Shown here piece by piece: positions 12,201 to 24,330 of a DNA stretch of 64,000 nt (position 1 is the stretch's first letter; the number at the start of each line of letters is the position of its first letter). The stretch is taken from contig NC_088786.1 in NCBI RefSeq assembly GCF_949628265.1, forward strand, positions 2,728,001-2,792,000, in the 5' to 3' direction. Position numbers and translations under genes: made by a program. The stretch comes from Cloeon dipterum (lineage: Eukaryota > Arthropoda > Insecta > Ephemeroptera > Baetidae). Below the pieces are notes generated by a model. It did not search any database. It worked only from the letters and a program-made list of their open reading frames with translations, and was not told the origin of the DNA.

Positions 12201-13874
12201 TAGGGCTTGTATTTGTTTTTTTTTGTTTAATCCTTTTACCCGTGTTAATTCGTGTTTGATAGATTGTGAGCCTCGTTGAAAGCTAAATTGTTGAGTGCAG
12301 TTCCGTGCCCTTATCGGTTTTGTGGCGTTTGAATGATGTTGAGCTATTCCGATGTTTTTAAGACGAAAAAGAGGTCAGCATACGTTGATTTTGGTGAAAA
12401 TAAAAACAGTCAAGTCTTATCCAGGTACATAAGTGCGCAGGAGATAGTGAGAAAAAGGAATAAGAAGTGTCTCTGCGGCTCTTGGAATGAACAAGTTCTT
12501 AGAATTAGTTATGTTATTGCGTAAATGCACATATTTCTTCTCCTTCCATAACAAGGAATTTAACAATGCTCGAAATGTAATTTTTTGTCCTTCTTAACAA
12601 ACGAAATCAATTAAATTTCAGAATTTGCCAAATTTCTCGGTTTTTCAATTATTTTTGCCTGATTTTGGTGCATTTTGTCGCAAATTATAAATTGTGAAAC
12701 GAATCGTGATTTTACAATTATTGTTGCTCGCCGCTTGAGTAAGGATGAAAATATTCTCAAAGGTTTTAACAACACTAAGAATATTTCCAGAAGAAATGAT
12801 GTTTTGGCTAGTCATTAATGTAAAATTTCCTCCACTAGCCAGCCACTAAGCCGCCGGAACATAAAAGCAAAAATACCCCGAGTTTTAGGTTCGTCAAATT
12901 GTCCGCCTGCGCACTGCGCGCATTAATGCTAAATTTAATTTTTCGCGTTCTCGATTTCGTGTAGTTGAATTAAATTTCGTCCCATCTGAAAAATTCACTT
13001 CCGTTATTTTCACTTACTTAAGTAGTGCACTCTGCCAAGAGATGAAGAGAAAAACCGTGGATCTATTTTCGCGATTCGACATTATTATTTCATATCCGCT
13101 GTGCAACCTAGGACAAAAAAACGGAAGGGTTGCGGCGGCGCCGGCTGCACGGAGGGTGTCTTTTTTGCAAGTGAGCAGAGAATGAGCGAGCGCTGGCTTG
13201 CAACTTTGCTCTTCATCAGCGCGTGGACTGCGACGAGTCGTTCGGAAGCACAGCTGTCTAGAAATAGAGGCGCCCAAAGTTATTTTTAAATGCCTTGTGT
13301 GTTCAGCCAGTGTGTATGCCGATATTTTTTGTATGCGCCTCTGTGAATTTGATAGTCTAATATGCAAGCCGTTTGTTTTTTTGCTCGTTAACCGTCGCGA
13401 TGACAAGTCGGCGCGCGCGATGTCATAATGCGTCTCCACGCTCCATGCCTAATTATTAATTTTTGTTAATTAAATCAAAAGCGCAAGATTTAAATCCGTT
13501 AATTCGAAAAATCCATTCCAAGTCAAAACTTACCCACGCCACCTGGTCGAAATTACACGCAACCTCCATTAGACACGAGATTTTCCATTGTTTACATCGC
13601 AGTTCATCAGCAGGTTATGGTAAAATGACCATAAATAGAAATAGATTTTGACCAATGTAATTGAATGAGCACAAGATGCACTCTGATTGGCTAGTCTTAG
13701 TTCTTAGTTCGCGCGCTGGCCTCACGTTACGTGCTTGTTTGCAAGGAGTGGGGGGAGGTCACCAGTGGGCGCCGTGGTGTTTGCGGGAACAATTCATCCA
13801 AAGCGAATTTTTGCAAATTTCAATTTAATTTAATATTTTTTACATTTCTTAACTTCATTTTAAATTTGTTCCAG

Positions 13875-13904
13875 ATGCTGAATCTTATTCAAAGTGATGG
13901 ATAA
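13875..13904 (+). other. Candidate upstream ORF overlapping the dorsal start codon
   Basis: The presumed first bases after the acceptor at 13874 are ATG CTG AAT, opening a 9-codon frame that ends at TAA 13902-13904. It is in a different frame from the dorsal ATG at 13897 and overlaps it. It exists only if the acceptor at 13874 is used or the leader extends upstream. Confidence 0.4.
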
Positions 13905-16900
13905 TGAATATGCAGAGAGTGATCTAGCCATAAGTGATGTCAGTAAGTGTCGAGCGTTTGTGATATTAAAAAAAAATGACACGCTTTCGCTCATTTTTCC
14001 CTACTACCACCATAGGACTGGCTTTTTTAATTGCATGATGCATCTGTGAATCTGGAGTTGGATGTAAAAATACTAAATCTCTCCTGCAAGTTGAAATTTT
14101 TGGTGAGTGGAATATTTCGCGCACTCTACGAAATTGCAAAACACTGCGGCTTTGTGCAATCAATTTTCGTTTTAATTTGCACGTCGATCTCTCTGATTTC
14201 TTATCAGCTGATTGATTGTATCGCATTCATTCATCCGATCGAAGGTTGTGTTTGCTTTTAAACACCGTGTTTTTCTTTGCAGTTGAAGTTCTGCAGGGCG
14301 CAGACCCGAATTTCATAGAGTCCTCGAGTCAGAGTCAGAAGGTCATGGACAGCCCCAGAGTGGAGATTATTGAGCAGCCTGCGCCGAAGGCTCTTCGGTT
14401 CAGATACGAGTGCGAGGGCAGGTCTGCAGGAAGCATTCCTGGAGAGAACACGACCAACGAAAACAAAACTTTCCCGACAATCAAAGTAATCTCCGTAATT
14501 TCCAGTCTTCCGAGCTAAAAGAAATTGGTCCTTTGGCAGGTTCTCAACTACTCCGGACCATGCATGGTGGTCGTGTCGTGCGTGACCAAGGATGAACCTT
14601 TCCTGGCTCACCCGCACAACCTAGTTGGTAAAGACTGCAAACAAGGTGTCTGCACGACGCACGTCGACACCGAAACCATGACTTGTCAATTCCCTAATCT
14701 TGGCATTCAATGCGTCAAGAAGAAAGAGGTGGAGAGGTCCTTAGAAGTTAGACAAAAGATCAGGGTGGATCCTTTCAGGAGTGAGTTTGTCGCAATTTTA
14801 CACTATAGTAAAAGTTGGTTGACACGTTATTTGCAGGAGGTTTCGCCCACGGAAGCCAGCCATCCAACATTGATCTGAACGCCGTCAGGCTTTGTTTTCA
14901 AGTTTTCACAGAGGGTGATAAGCCAAACACGTTCACCAAAGGCTTGCCTCCGGTAGCGTCAAATATAATTTATGACAAGAGTGAGTCTCACTGCTTTGCC
15001 CTTTAACGCATCATTTGAGACATTCAATGCCTTTTGCAGAAGCAAATACTGATTTGCAAATCACAAGACTAAGTGACGTGTCATGCAGTGTAGCAGGGGG
15101 AAAGGAAATCATCCTTCTGTGTGAAAAGGTTGCCAAAGGTGAGTTGATAAACGACAAAGTAGAGTCTTGTAGACAATTCGCACATATCGCAATTTAATAG
15201 ACGCTGCCAAAAAGTCAATCGTAATTGAAGTGACTGCGCGTATGCCGAGAATGTGACGCGTAGCAAACACTGCTTGTCTAATTGCACCAAATTTAGCAGC
15301 AGCATTCTCAAGAGACAAGCGCAGTGCTTTCAAACTTTCAAGATTTGATGTCGTCTGAAAATTTTTAAAGGTCTCAGCCGCTTGGCCGAATTTTTTGCCC
15401 GGCGGCTGGCGCGGCTGACAATATTTTTAATGTGAAGTTTGATAGTGCTTTACGGTCTGAAGGGCCGGAAAATATTTTTCTCCTGCACTTTTTAATTTTT
15501 AACCCTATTTCACCGGCGGCTGAGATCTCTACAAAATTTCAATTTTTTATTTTTAAGATGCTGGGATGTTGAAGAGGTTTATAAATAGCCAAGATTTATT
15601 CCCACCTATCAATTAAATCGCATCTAATTTTTCAGATGATATTGATATCCATTTTACTGAGGAAAAAGATGGGCAAATAGTGTGGCACGGGAAAGGAGAA
15701 TTCCAGCCGTCTGATGTTCACCGCCAATACGCAATACCCTTCAGGACGCCAGCTTACCACAACCTGCAGGTAAATCATTGGCACTAGATTGTTTTAACGG
15801 CCCAACTCACGTGCGATGTTGCAGGTACAACACGAAGTTAAACTGAAGATCCAACTCGTCCGACCGTCTGATGGTGCTAACAGTGAAAAGCGTGACTTCA
15901 CCTACTTGCCCCTGGACTCAGGTAGGCCTTTCTGGGCTTTGAAAAAGCTGAAAGCCGACTATGATACTTTCTCGAAAATTCTCGCAACGAACACCGCGCT
16001 AATGACCTCGCCGCGTTCCCCCATTTCCGTAACGAACGGCATCAGTGGCCCCAGTTCAGAGGTGCCCGTGCAGGAGGTGCCGCAGGAGGTGAAAATTGAG
16101 CCCGTGGAGGAAAAGCCGCCCACTTTTGAATATACCACCGACAACAGCTGGGACAAGAGCGAGCAGACCATCCTCGAGTCGTACTCCGGGGACCTGGTGC
16201 AGGACGAAAACTGCAAGTCGCTCAATGATCTGCTCAGCACCGTCGCCGAACTGGAAGAAATGTACTCGGAGCCGCCGGCCGACCCTGAGCTGACCGAGTG
16301 CCTGAAGCAGTCTGCAGACTCGGTGCCCGCCAATATGCCGATGGACGTAGACGACAGCTATGAAAGCGGCCACTACACCAGCATGCAGCTGGCCATGAAG
16401 AACCCCATTCTTATCGACATCGACTTCGAAGACCCGCAGATTCTTCCAGCTCAATCCGAATTCATCCTGGCGCCGATGAACGATGCTTTCGTCCATCAGG
16501 AACAGTCCTGTGCCAATAACAAGAGGGAGAGCACCACCGACAAAGTGCCTCCGTTGCCGCCCAAGCGCTTCCGCAAGGGCAAAGACGATGATTCGAGCTC
16601 GATCATCACCATCGACGAGCCGGCACCCGAGCTGCCTCCACGGGCCAATCCGCCTCCTCCGTCTCCCTGCAACAACAAAGAAAAACAAAAGTCCAAGAAC
16701 TTTTTCCAAAAGCTGTTTTCGCGCAAAGGTGGCAGAAAGAACAACAAGCCGCCTGGCTTGCCCAAGTCGGGCTCTGTCCCGTGCAATTTGTCCGAGGTAA
16801 ACCAGAATTCTATTGGAACGCCTCCGAGTCCTGTCGTCGACTTGACAGAGGCCGAACACTACGCACTGTACACAGACTTGGCTCCGAGAGCCAACTGCTC

Positions 16901-17039
16901 AGAATTTGACGAGACCTCTTTTTACTACAGCCCGGTCGAGGGTATCGCGGAAAAGCCACTGCCTCCCGAGCCGCAAAAGAGCGAAAAGAGGAGCAGTGTT
17001 TCCAAGATATCGGGCAGCATTAAGGATATGTTTTCGTAA
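13897..17039 (+). CDS. dl: Dorsal isoform B (read-through of intron 7)
   Basis: It shares exons 1-6 with isoform A but does not use the donor at 15922. Exon 7 continues from 15825 to a TAA at 17039, so a 1.1-kb open frame adds 372 residues after S321. The protein is 693 aa and lacks the KRKQSK nuclear signal. The added tail is acidic in its first half, then carries two proline-rich SH3-type motifs (PPLPPKR at 531-537 and ELPPR). A basic patch ([15 protein letters not shown], 580-594) follows, and the tail ends SIKDMFS. Drosophila has a Dorsal-B made by the same kind of alternative 3' end, which makes this a conserved arrangement rather than a failure to splice. An AATAAA at 17794-17799 could end this transcript. 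Clear codon bias and 1.1 kb without a stop argue that the tail is translated. Confidence 0.85.
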
Positions 17040-20017
17040 AATTCATGCCAAATGAGACCAAAATCGAACCAGCTATTTTGTGATGGGGGAAAATGCCACA
17101 AATTTGCTGTACATTTATTTATTAATTAATTGCCATTGGGTACAGAGGTGTGTCAATTTGATTAATATATTTTCATCTCGAGTTTGGATAATGTCTATAT
17201 TCTGGAGAATGCCTTAAAGCAATTTTTACTATTTTGTATTGCGCGGCGGTGCCTTTTTGTTATCTAAGCACAAAATAATCGTAACTATGAAAGTGATGAA
17301 CCCTGCTACGGATCAATTTACACTTGCGTGGTGATACCGAGTTGATTCACCAAGTTAATACTCATGCTTCTGTGCATATTCATTAAATTTGTCACTAATG
17401 TTAAAACTGTTTGTGTTGTAGCGACCGTTTTAATCAAAAGAAAGCAGTCTAAATATAGTGAATCGCCGACTGCAAAGAGACAGGCAATGTCAGCCTCTAG
17501 TTTGGTTGAGAGGAGTGAGTATTTTTGCATAATTATCACCTGGTGGTGGCGGAAAATTCTGCTTTGTTGCCAACAATCGCTTTGGGGCCGCTTTTGCTCT
17601 GTACAAAAATTTACGCTCTCTCATATCCACGAGTTCACTACAAAATCACTAATTTCATTCAGATCATAGTTGTCGGAGGTTATTCCCATGCAGATATCAA
17701 ACTCAACATGTAAGTTTACTTTTTAAAATTTTGCATTTAAATTTCAAGCCGCCACATGCAAAACTGCTCCTTTATTCAGAGGCAATTTTTTTTAATAAAA
17801 TTTACTCGTTGATTGTCAGCGGTTGAAGCATTTTAAGTATCAAATATCTGTTCAACTGTGAATCAAAATCAAGCAACTTGTGATGCTAAATTGTGTCCTG
17901 TCAGTGGAAATTATTATACATTTATGCCCTTGTATTTTTCAGATTTTAGTGCGTATTAATTGTTGTGATGTGTCGTCACCATATGGGATTGTTCTTTTTC
18001 TTATATTTGAGGCTGTGCCTTGATTAATAATACCGTTTTGATTACCTGTAACTTCTCTTATAATGCTTATCCTGCTGTTTTGAAGAAAAGAAGTGCAGTT
18101 TATGTATTGTTGCAATCAAATATACAATTTAAAAAGCATTGAACTGAACGATTCCTCAGAATTTTTTTATTTATGACTTTAAAAAAATTAGGTCAGATTT
18201 CAATATCAACAACACTGCCAAAGAGGTACATTTAAATTACTGTGTGTTTTAAATAGTTATCGTCTTTTATGATTTGTTTAAGTTAGCGTTGTCATAATTT
18301 TTAAACAGAGTGCTTTTAACTAGCCAGCTTTTTAAGACTAACATGATTTTTTGCATGAGTGTTTTACAATTTTGCATGTTCTGTGTGGTTTGGTGTTCAA
18401 ACATTTGGAACTAATTGAGTTTTTTTACAGATGCGCAGGTTCCACTGCCATCGATGCCCCAGCAGTACCAACACATGCAAGGGGTTAAACTTGAACCACA
18501 AGGTAACCTCTTTTCTATTCGCATTGATCGGCATTTAAATATCTGGATTACACAATATTATAAATATCTTGAGTTGTAACAAAGCTACAACAGCAAAAAA
18601 TTAAGCCCAATTATAGATGGCCTTCAGCGACTTATATTTGGAAATTTTCAAATTTTGGTAATAGTTGCTTAATTTTCAAAGTCGATGATTCCCTGAGTTT
18701 TTCTTTTCGAAATAAGCTTCTATTGTTTTCCTAACGTTTTTGGGGTGGAGTAACCTGCAGCTTTCGAGATACGAACGGTCAAAGGTTGATAAAGGTTTTC
18801 GAGTTCAGGTGTAAAATGAGGAAATTCAAAATTGCAGGAGTTTTACCCTTGGAATACATTCTGAGGTCAGATAAGACCATCAAAACAAGCAAGAAATCGA
18901 GTCTTGGCGTCAGGATAGCCCTCAAGTGACATTTTACGACGCCTGAAGGCTCTAAATTGGTTCAACCTGCAAGATTTGCTCCCCGTTGGATCTGTCAAAT
19001 CAAGAGCTTTCAGAAAGTTTGCAATTTTACAGGGTGATCATGGTCGAGATTTTTCGCTCTTAAGGGCGTTTCGTGAGCACCCTGATAGTTTCCAAATGGT
19101 CAAATTGCACATATTCTGAAAGCTCTGGACTTAACCGTAGCAACGGTGTGCAAATCTTGCAGATCAAATCAATACAGAGGCCGTCAGGTGCCGATTAAGT
19201 GGCCACAGGCGATTTCAAGAAATTCCCTGACGCCAGGGTTCGATTTTAATCCTGATCTGAGGGTAAAAGTCAACCGTTTTTGACTCTAAATTCAACCGAA
19301 CTTAAATAAAATCCCGATTTGAATCCTGTGACCGTTTGCTTCTTAAAAACTAAAGGTTTCACCACTTGGAAGGCCCGATTCTCCAGTTTTCCCCCGGATT
19401 TCCTGGAAAAACTACATTTAATTGGCCAAAAAATCAGGATGGTGCTCTAAAAAAATTAAAGATAGCAAATAATTTCTCGTTTAATTTCCTATTTTTAATA
19501 GGAGTAAATTTTTGCAGAAGTAGGTGCTGCGCTGGCTTACCCAAACATGAGTCCGCAGAGGCAAAACGTGAGCCACTCGCCGCAGCCGGCAATGCCTCTG
19601 CTGCAGCAGCAGCCTTTCAACGCCGCCCATCAAATGCCGCAGCTTTTCGTCGCACCGCAGCCCCAAGAGCGCTTCAGTCCGAACATTTCGTTCAACCTGA
19701 ACGCGCAGACGTTCCCATCGACGTCACAGGCGACCTTTGGACAGCCGCAGGCGCAGTACGTGCAAGCCGGCGGCATTCTATTCAACAGCCAACAACAGGC
19801 GCAGCAGGCGCTGCTGAACAATCTTAGCGCCGCCGCCGCTGCCGGCCCAAGCACTGTGGTGATCGCTGACCTCGACAAACAAAATTTTTTTGATGAAAAC
19901 ATTTCGGAGAACCTTTCAGGCCAGTTGAGATTATGCGGCATCAATTCGAATGATCCGGGCGAACCAATTTCGGTGGAAAACATGTCCACTGATAGCTTCT
20001 GCAAGAATTACTTGTAG
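13897..20017 (+). CDS. dl: Dorsal, Rel/NF-kappaB transcription factor, isoform A
   Basis: Ten coding exons: 13897-13942, 14283-14485, 14540-14780, 14837-14980, 15040-15138, 15636-15769, 15825-15921, 17422-17514, 18431-18502, 19518-20017. Together they encode 542 aa. The Rel homology domain runs from about residue 43 to 321. It contains the DNA-contact motif [16 protein letters not shown] (54-69), followed by the dimerisation domain ending YLPLDS. Exon 8 supplies a basic nuclear localisation sequence, KRKQSK (327-332). The tail is glutamine-rich, includes VKLEPQ, and ends in an acidic region with NLSGQL. Such proteins act downstream of Toll, are held in the cytoplasm by Cactus and activate immune and dorsoventral genes. 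The usual RRPS phosphorylation site reads VRPS (301-304) here. The start ATG is the first in frame after an acceptor at 13874; upstream 5' UTR exons are not located. Confidence 0.95.
17515..18430 (+). other. Dorsal intron 8 (isoform A)
   Basis: An AT-rich 0.9-kb intron. A possible small exon at about 17668-17715, flanked by AG and GTAAGT, was considered, but its length would break the frame into exon 9. No repeat recognised. Confidence 0.6.
18825..19270. repeat. Palindromic interspersed repeat family A, copy 2
   Basis: It lies in dorsal intron 9. It carries mirrored arms with 'attctgaggtcag', 'cttggcgtcagg', 'gacgcctga', 'attggttcaa' and 'ccgttgga' on the left, and their complements on the right ('aacggtgtgcaaatcttgca', 'ccgtcagg', 'ctgacgccagg'). 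Homologous to 875-1300 and 59455-59935. Confidence 0.75.
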
Positions 20018-20754
20018 GTCATACCTGCTTCTTCGTATTATCTTATTTTTTTATTAATTTCGTAGTAGTACAAACTTAAAGTGGTTTCCTTTGAAAACCT
20101 TTTCTATATCGTTATCAGTGTTGTGGGCCACCATTTGAAAAAAAAAACACCTGTGATTTATACTTTTTCGGAAGTAGAATTCTTCTTTGTTTAAATTTAT
20201 GCTTAAACTTGCCAGATCAGCATTAATAATTGATTTTTCACTTTTAAATGACCGAGTCTGCAGAGATATTTAGTCCAACTGATGCTGGATCAAATTTTCT
20301 TATATCTGTGCTGTTGTAGTGTCGCTACTTTTTATTGCTATGATATGTTTCATTTCTTCAGTACCAAAAATGCTTTTAAAGTTTATTGTTTGTTATAAGA
20401 AATCTTGGATTTTCGTGCGTGAAAATCACCAAAAGATGTTCTCAAAATTATTACTTGTTAATAATACTCTTATTGTGCTCTATCATAAGATTTTATCGTA
20501 GTGTTTGGAGTAATTTATATTTGTACAAGATATTTTTACAAATATTAAATTGCATGTTCGTCACTGTGAAAGTCAAACTTAAAGGTGGTAAGGAAGAAAA
20601 TATTTTCAAAAATAAAATTTTTATCAACACTTTAAACAATTTTTGTGATACTTTAAACATTTTCCATTGGCTTATAATATAACACATTTGTGAAATTAGA
20701 AAAATGATTTTAAACACTCCTGTCCCTTCTTCTTTCTCTCAAATACCTTTGTGA

Positions 20755-20760
20755 AATAAA
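20755..20760 (+). terminator. Candidate poly(A) signal of dorsal isoform A
   Basis: AATAAA about 740 bp after the isoform-A stop, at the end of an AT-rich 3' UTR-like stretch. Confidence 0.3.
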
Positions 20761-21479
20761 AAAAACATCCCATCTATTGTGTGAATGAGATTGACGACAG
20801 CGAGCACGCGTCAAGAATTGACCGCTTCTCATTGTCAGGTACTGTTTTGGGGTTGAATCGGCTTGCCTATTCATTTTGTGGGTGATTGACAGTCAGATGG
20901 CCTCAACGCATTCAATGAGACACACTCCTGCTGTCAGGGTTACGTGCTCATCCATCATCTCCGAACAATGACTTGTGACAGGTCGATCCAAAAGGACACA
21001 GAACGAAATCTGCTGAATTTCTGTATTTGTCCGCTCCAATTCTACTGTTATTGATAGAATGAAACAACCGTTAGAATCTTTTTGCTCTTATAAACATTTT
21101 AAAGGTCTCGGAAGAGAAAAATATTTTGTATTATTTGAAGCATATAATTAAATTTAAAACGAACACAACATAATATTTTTGCAATTAAAAATTGATACAG
21201 TTCATCTTGCAACAATTTTCCTCATCATAAAAAGTTCTTCTAAAGCTACCAAGACGGTTTAAATTGATGAGAATATCAGATAAGGTGTGGAAATACTCCA
21301 AATTTTTTTATTCAAAGAGTATTTACCTTTTTTTATTGATTTTTGAACAACTTCTTAGTAAATCATTGACTCAAATTTAGTAATTTATTCTAAAATATTA
21401 GATTTTTTAGTAAAAATGATCGAGGTACAAGTTAGGAATCCTTTGCATACGCTGAAAAATATTTCCCTCTGCAAAATTT

Positions 21480-21870
21480 ATAGGAGAAGTTGTGTGAAAA
21501 ATTGATTCAACCTTACCAGGAAATGGCAGAAAGGAAGCTGGATTTTGTAACAACTGATAACTTAAAACTTTTCCCAGAGCACTTTTCGATCACAAATAAA
21601 AAATCATATATCATTCGTCTCGTCTCGTTAGATTCAAAAATATATCAAGTTTTATATAAATCCGATTACTATTTTCAAGAAAGTATGACAATTTGAAATA
21701 TTTGTAATATTTTGACTTTAAATTACTCTTATCAAAAACCATCAAATTTTAGCGAAGGACGCCAAAATTTTCGAATTAACAGGTGCGTTTCCCTTGTTAG
21801 TTAAAATTCAGGTTGATTAAAACGCCCGAGAAGTATGCTGCGCGCACGAAGTAGTGCTACACAGGTTGCA
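21480..21870. repeat. Interspersed repeat family E, copy 1
   Basis: It resembles about 40290-40660 in the same orientation, with shared blocks 'aaacttttcccagagcac', 'cattcgtctcgtc' and a 3' end 'aattaacaggtgcgtttccc'. Both copies end at the 'ggtgcgtt.ccctt' block. No coding capacity. Confidence 0.5.
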
Positions 21871-22439
21871 TAGCTGCGCTTTGGAGTGTACCCGGTGCGC
21901 CTCCTGCTGCTGCCTTGCGTGGTGTGACCAGGCACCAGGTTTAACAAAAAGAGTCGTATATATACTTACAAATCACATACACACACAAGCACGCATTCCA
22001 TTGGGAACACCTGGGAGGGGGAGTTATGCGGAGAGAAGGCATGCAAGAGAGAGAGAGAAATTTGTACAGGTATATAGTGAAAAAGCTTTTTCTCAATACA
22101 CCTGACTTGTAGTGGGGGAAAGTAGGCAGGTAAGAGACCAGGTAAGCACGCGGCTCGGCCGGATTAAAGTTGCGCCCTGCGAAGAGGCTAGTTTATGGTT
22201 GCCACTCTTCAGTGAACGGCACGAGTTTTTCGGGGTTGCAGACGTCCAGCCCTTTTCAACTTTTCAACTTGCCACTCGTCGGCCGGCACCCTCCGGAACA
22301 AGACCATGACTGTCATTAGTGAATTATCATCGGCTCTGGCGTGCACGAATCTGGCATCCCTAGCTGGCTAAACCTGCCAGGTATAGATGAGAGGCACATT
22401 CCTTCTTCTCCTTCAATTGTGAGACAGCCGCTCAACTCT

Positions 22440-22613
22440 CAGGTGCCTCTCGCGAGTTCGTCGTCGAAAACACGCGCGCAACACTTTACGCCTGTGAATC
22501 GTGAGTGTTTTTGCCGATAGTGTGAAAAGTTTGGATTTGCCCGTCTTCCAGAGTGCTCATGGATAACTACAACCATGAAGCAAGTACCCGTTTGGATTAA
22601 AATTCGCATCCAG
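22440..22613 (+). promoter_or_regulatory. Possible 5' leader exon with strong donor
   Basis: A GC-moderate stretch ends CATCCAG|GTGAGA at 22613. It could be a 5' UTR exon of expanded, since spliced to the acceptor at 33574 it adds only short upstream frames. A small frame MKQVPVWIKIRIQ ends exactly at the donor but meets a stop after joining. Evidence is the donor alone. Confidence 0.2.
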
Positions 22614-23446
22614 GTGAGACTTCAAATGACTCTTTACAATAATTTGATTTTGAAATACCTGCCGACAAATTTTGAAACCAATGCTGATCTCGGTTAGGGA
22701 CCGTTTTAATATTTCTATGACACAATTAATTATTGTTACACACACAGCAGCTATAAACATTGCCTCATTTTTATTGAAAATTTCGTCGGTCCTTTTTAGG
22801 ATTATGGAATTTATCATTTAGATATTACTGATAAATTTATAATTCAGTACAGTTAAATAATTAAATCGTGAATTTCGTTCTAAAATTAAATTAATTTTAT
22901 AAAGATAATAAACTGGAATTTTGTTTTGTTTTGTTTATTCACTGAAAACATCGAATTAAAAAACTAAATTTCCTCACTTCTTGATCTTATTATTGACAAA
23001 ACAGTTTTATTTTTCTTTAGAAATCGTGAGAATCTTCGGCTTGTCACACTTGTTTCGCATATTTATCAAAACGTTTCCGGTCATTTAAAATTCCTGATAC
23101 ATTCGCCTTCGCGGCGGGAAGTACGCACATAATTAATCCAGCAGCGCTTCCGAGGCGAGTGGAAATCGAAATGAACAGTGCTAATGAAAACATTACGATT
23201 ATCACCCATCCAGGGAAAAGTGTCACGTAGAGAGCTTAATTCGAAATGACCCGAAAACCCACTTCCGATCCACGCACTCGGAGGCTCTAGCATTGTGCGA
23301 CACGGCACCGAGTGAAAATCTCACATTTTTTTTGTTCTGCGTCGGTGGCGAATTCATTCAGCGAGTCGGGGGCATTAATGAATGCGAAATGGGTGTGTCC
23401 GCGGCAGATCAGGAAGCGGCCTTTGTTTGTACGCTGAACCTTGGCA

Positions 23447-23466
23447 TGTGTGTGTGTGTGTGTGTG
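23447..23466. repeat. (GT)n microsatellite
   Basis: Ten GT units. A similar (CA)n lies at about 25681-25699, and a (GT)n at 39665-39687 lies in an expanded intron. Confidence 0.9.
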
Positions 23467-24129
23467 ACTTTAATTCAGCTTGTTATTTGCGCGCACAACC
23501 GACCAGTCAATGCCACATCAATTGCGCTATATACACTCTCGCCGTCGGTGCAGTCGGCGAATCGCAGCTGCGAACAATTATTTGAACAATAATCCCCGCG
23601 GAATTCCTGCGCTCAATTAGCAATTTATTTGCTTTACTGCTGGCGTGCACGCTATTTGAGCACGCTTAGCAAACGTTACTTTGATCTCGCGCCGCGAAAT
23701 TTACTTTCAAAATAAATCGTCTTATCAGCCGGCGTGCCACAGCGAGATGAATGAATGGGCTTGGCTGCGAATCCACAATAATGCTTTTTACAGAAAGTAA
23801 AAAGGTTTGTTTTGGTTGGAAGTAGGAATTCCGTAAAATTGGTTAATACAGCTGTGTGTCATCCGTTGGCAGCACTCCTTTGTGCTCGAAAATAGACGCG
23901 CGTGCAAAAGTGTCAACTTTTGTCATAGTAAATCCTTTAAGCTGTTGTTAAGCGATTGTAATCGATCCTAACATCGGAAATAACAGCAATATTTACCAAA
24001 TATCTCCGTTAACCAACTTTAAGCCACAAATATTTTATTTACACACAACATCGTTGGAGTACCAAGCATTTTTTCTAGTTACGTAATGCACTGAAGGCTT
24101 TACAGAAAATTATTGCTTTTACTTGATAA

Positions 24130-24330
24130 GTGTTATCTAAAATTAGGAAAAAGCTAAAAGTTTCCCTTAGTTGCCGTTTAATTTTTTGAGAAAATCGACG
24201 AGCGTAAATTTTAAAATGACGATTTATTTTACATATTAAGGAATTCTATCCTCGAAATTCACACACCGTTGGATAAATCGCAACGAGAAGTGAAAAAAAA
24301 TAAATTTTCGAGAAATTAGGCAAAATCTGA
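24130..24330. repeat. Repeat family D, reversed copy
   Basis: The reverse complement of about 11935-12200 is recognisable here from 'ggaaaaagctaaaagtttcc' and 'gttgccgtttaattttttga'. Confidence 0.45.

Larger units (their letters stand above)
2804..13874. other. Intergenic region between G6Pase and dorsal
   Basis: No conserved protein-coding exon was recognised in 11 kb. It contains copies of repeat families B and D, a CGG repeat, a TATA-containing candidate first exon near 6411-6470, and GC-rich blocks at 9180-9380 and about 10250-11150 that could be upstream promoters or 5' UTR exons of dorsal. The rest is AT-rich sequence in which I see nothing specific. Confidence 0.6.

Noticed and set aside
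16056-16859. 267-codon frame on the minus strand
   Set aside because: It lies exactly opposite the Dorsal-B tail and shows no domain. It is a shadow of the GC-rich coding strand.
17668-17715. Possible small dorsal exon with AG and GTAAGT borders
   Set aside because: Neither 47 nor 16 nt keeps the frame into exon 9, whereas joining exon 8 directly to exon 9 does.
19366-19827. 153-codon frame over dorsal exon 10
   Set aside because: It is the wrong frame. The real frame continues from exon 9 and ends at 20017 with the conserved acidic tail.
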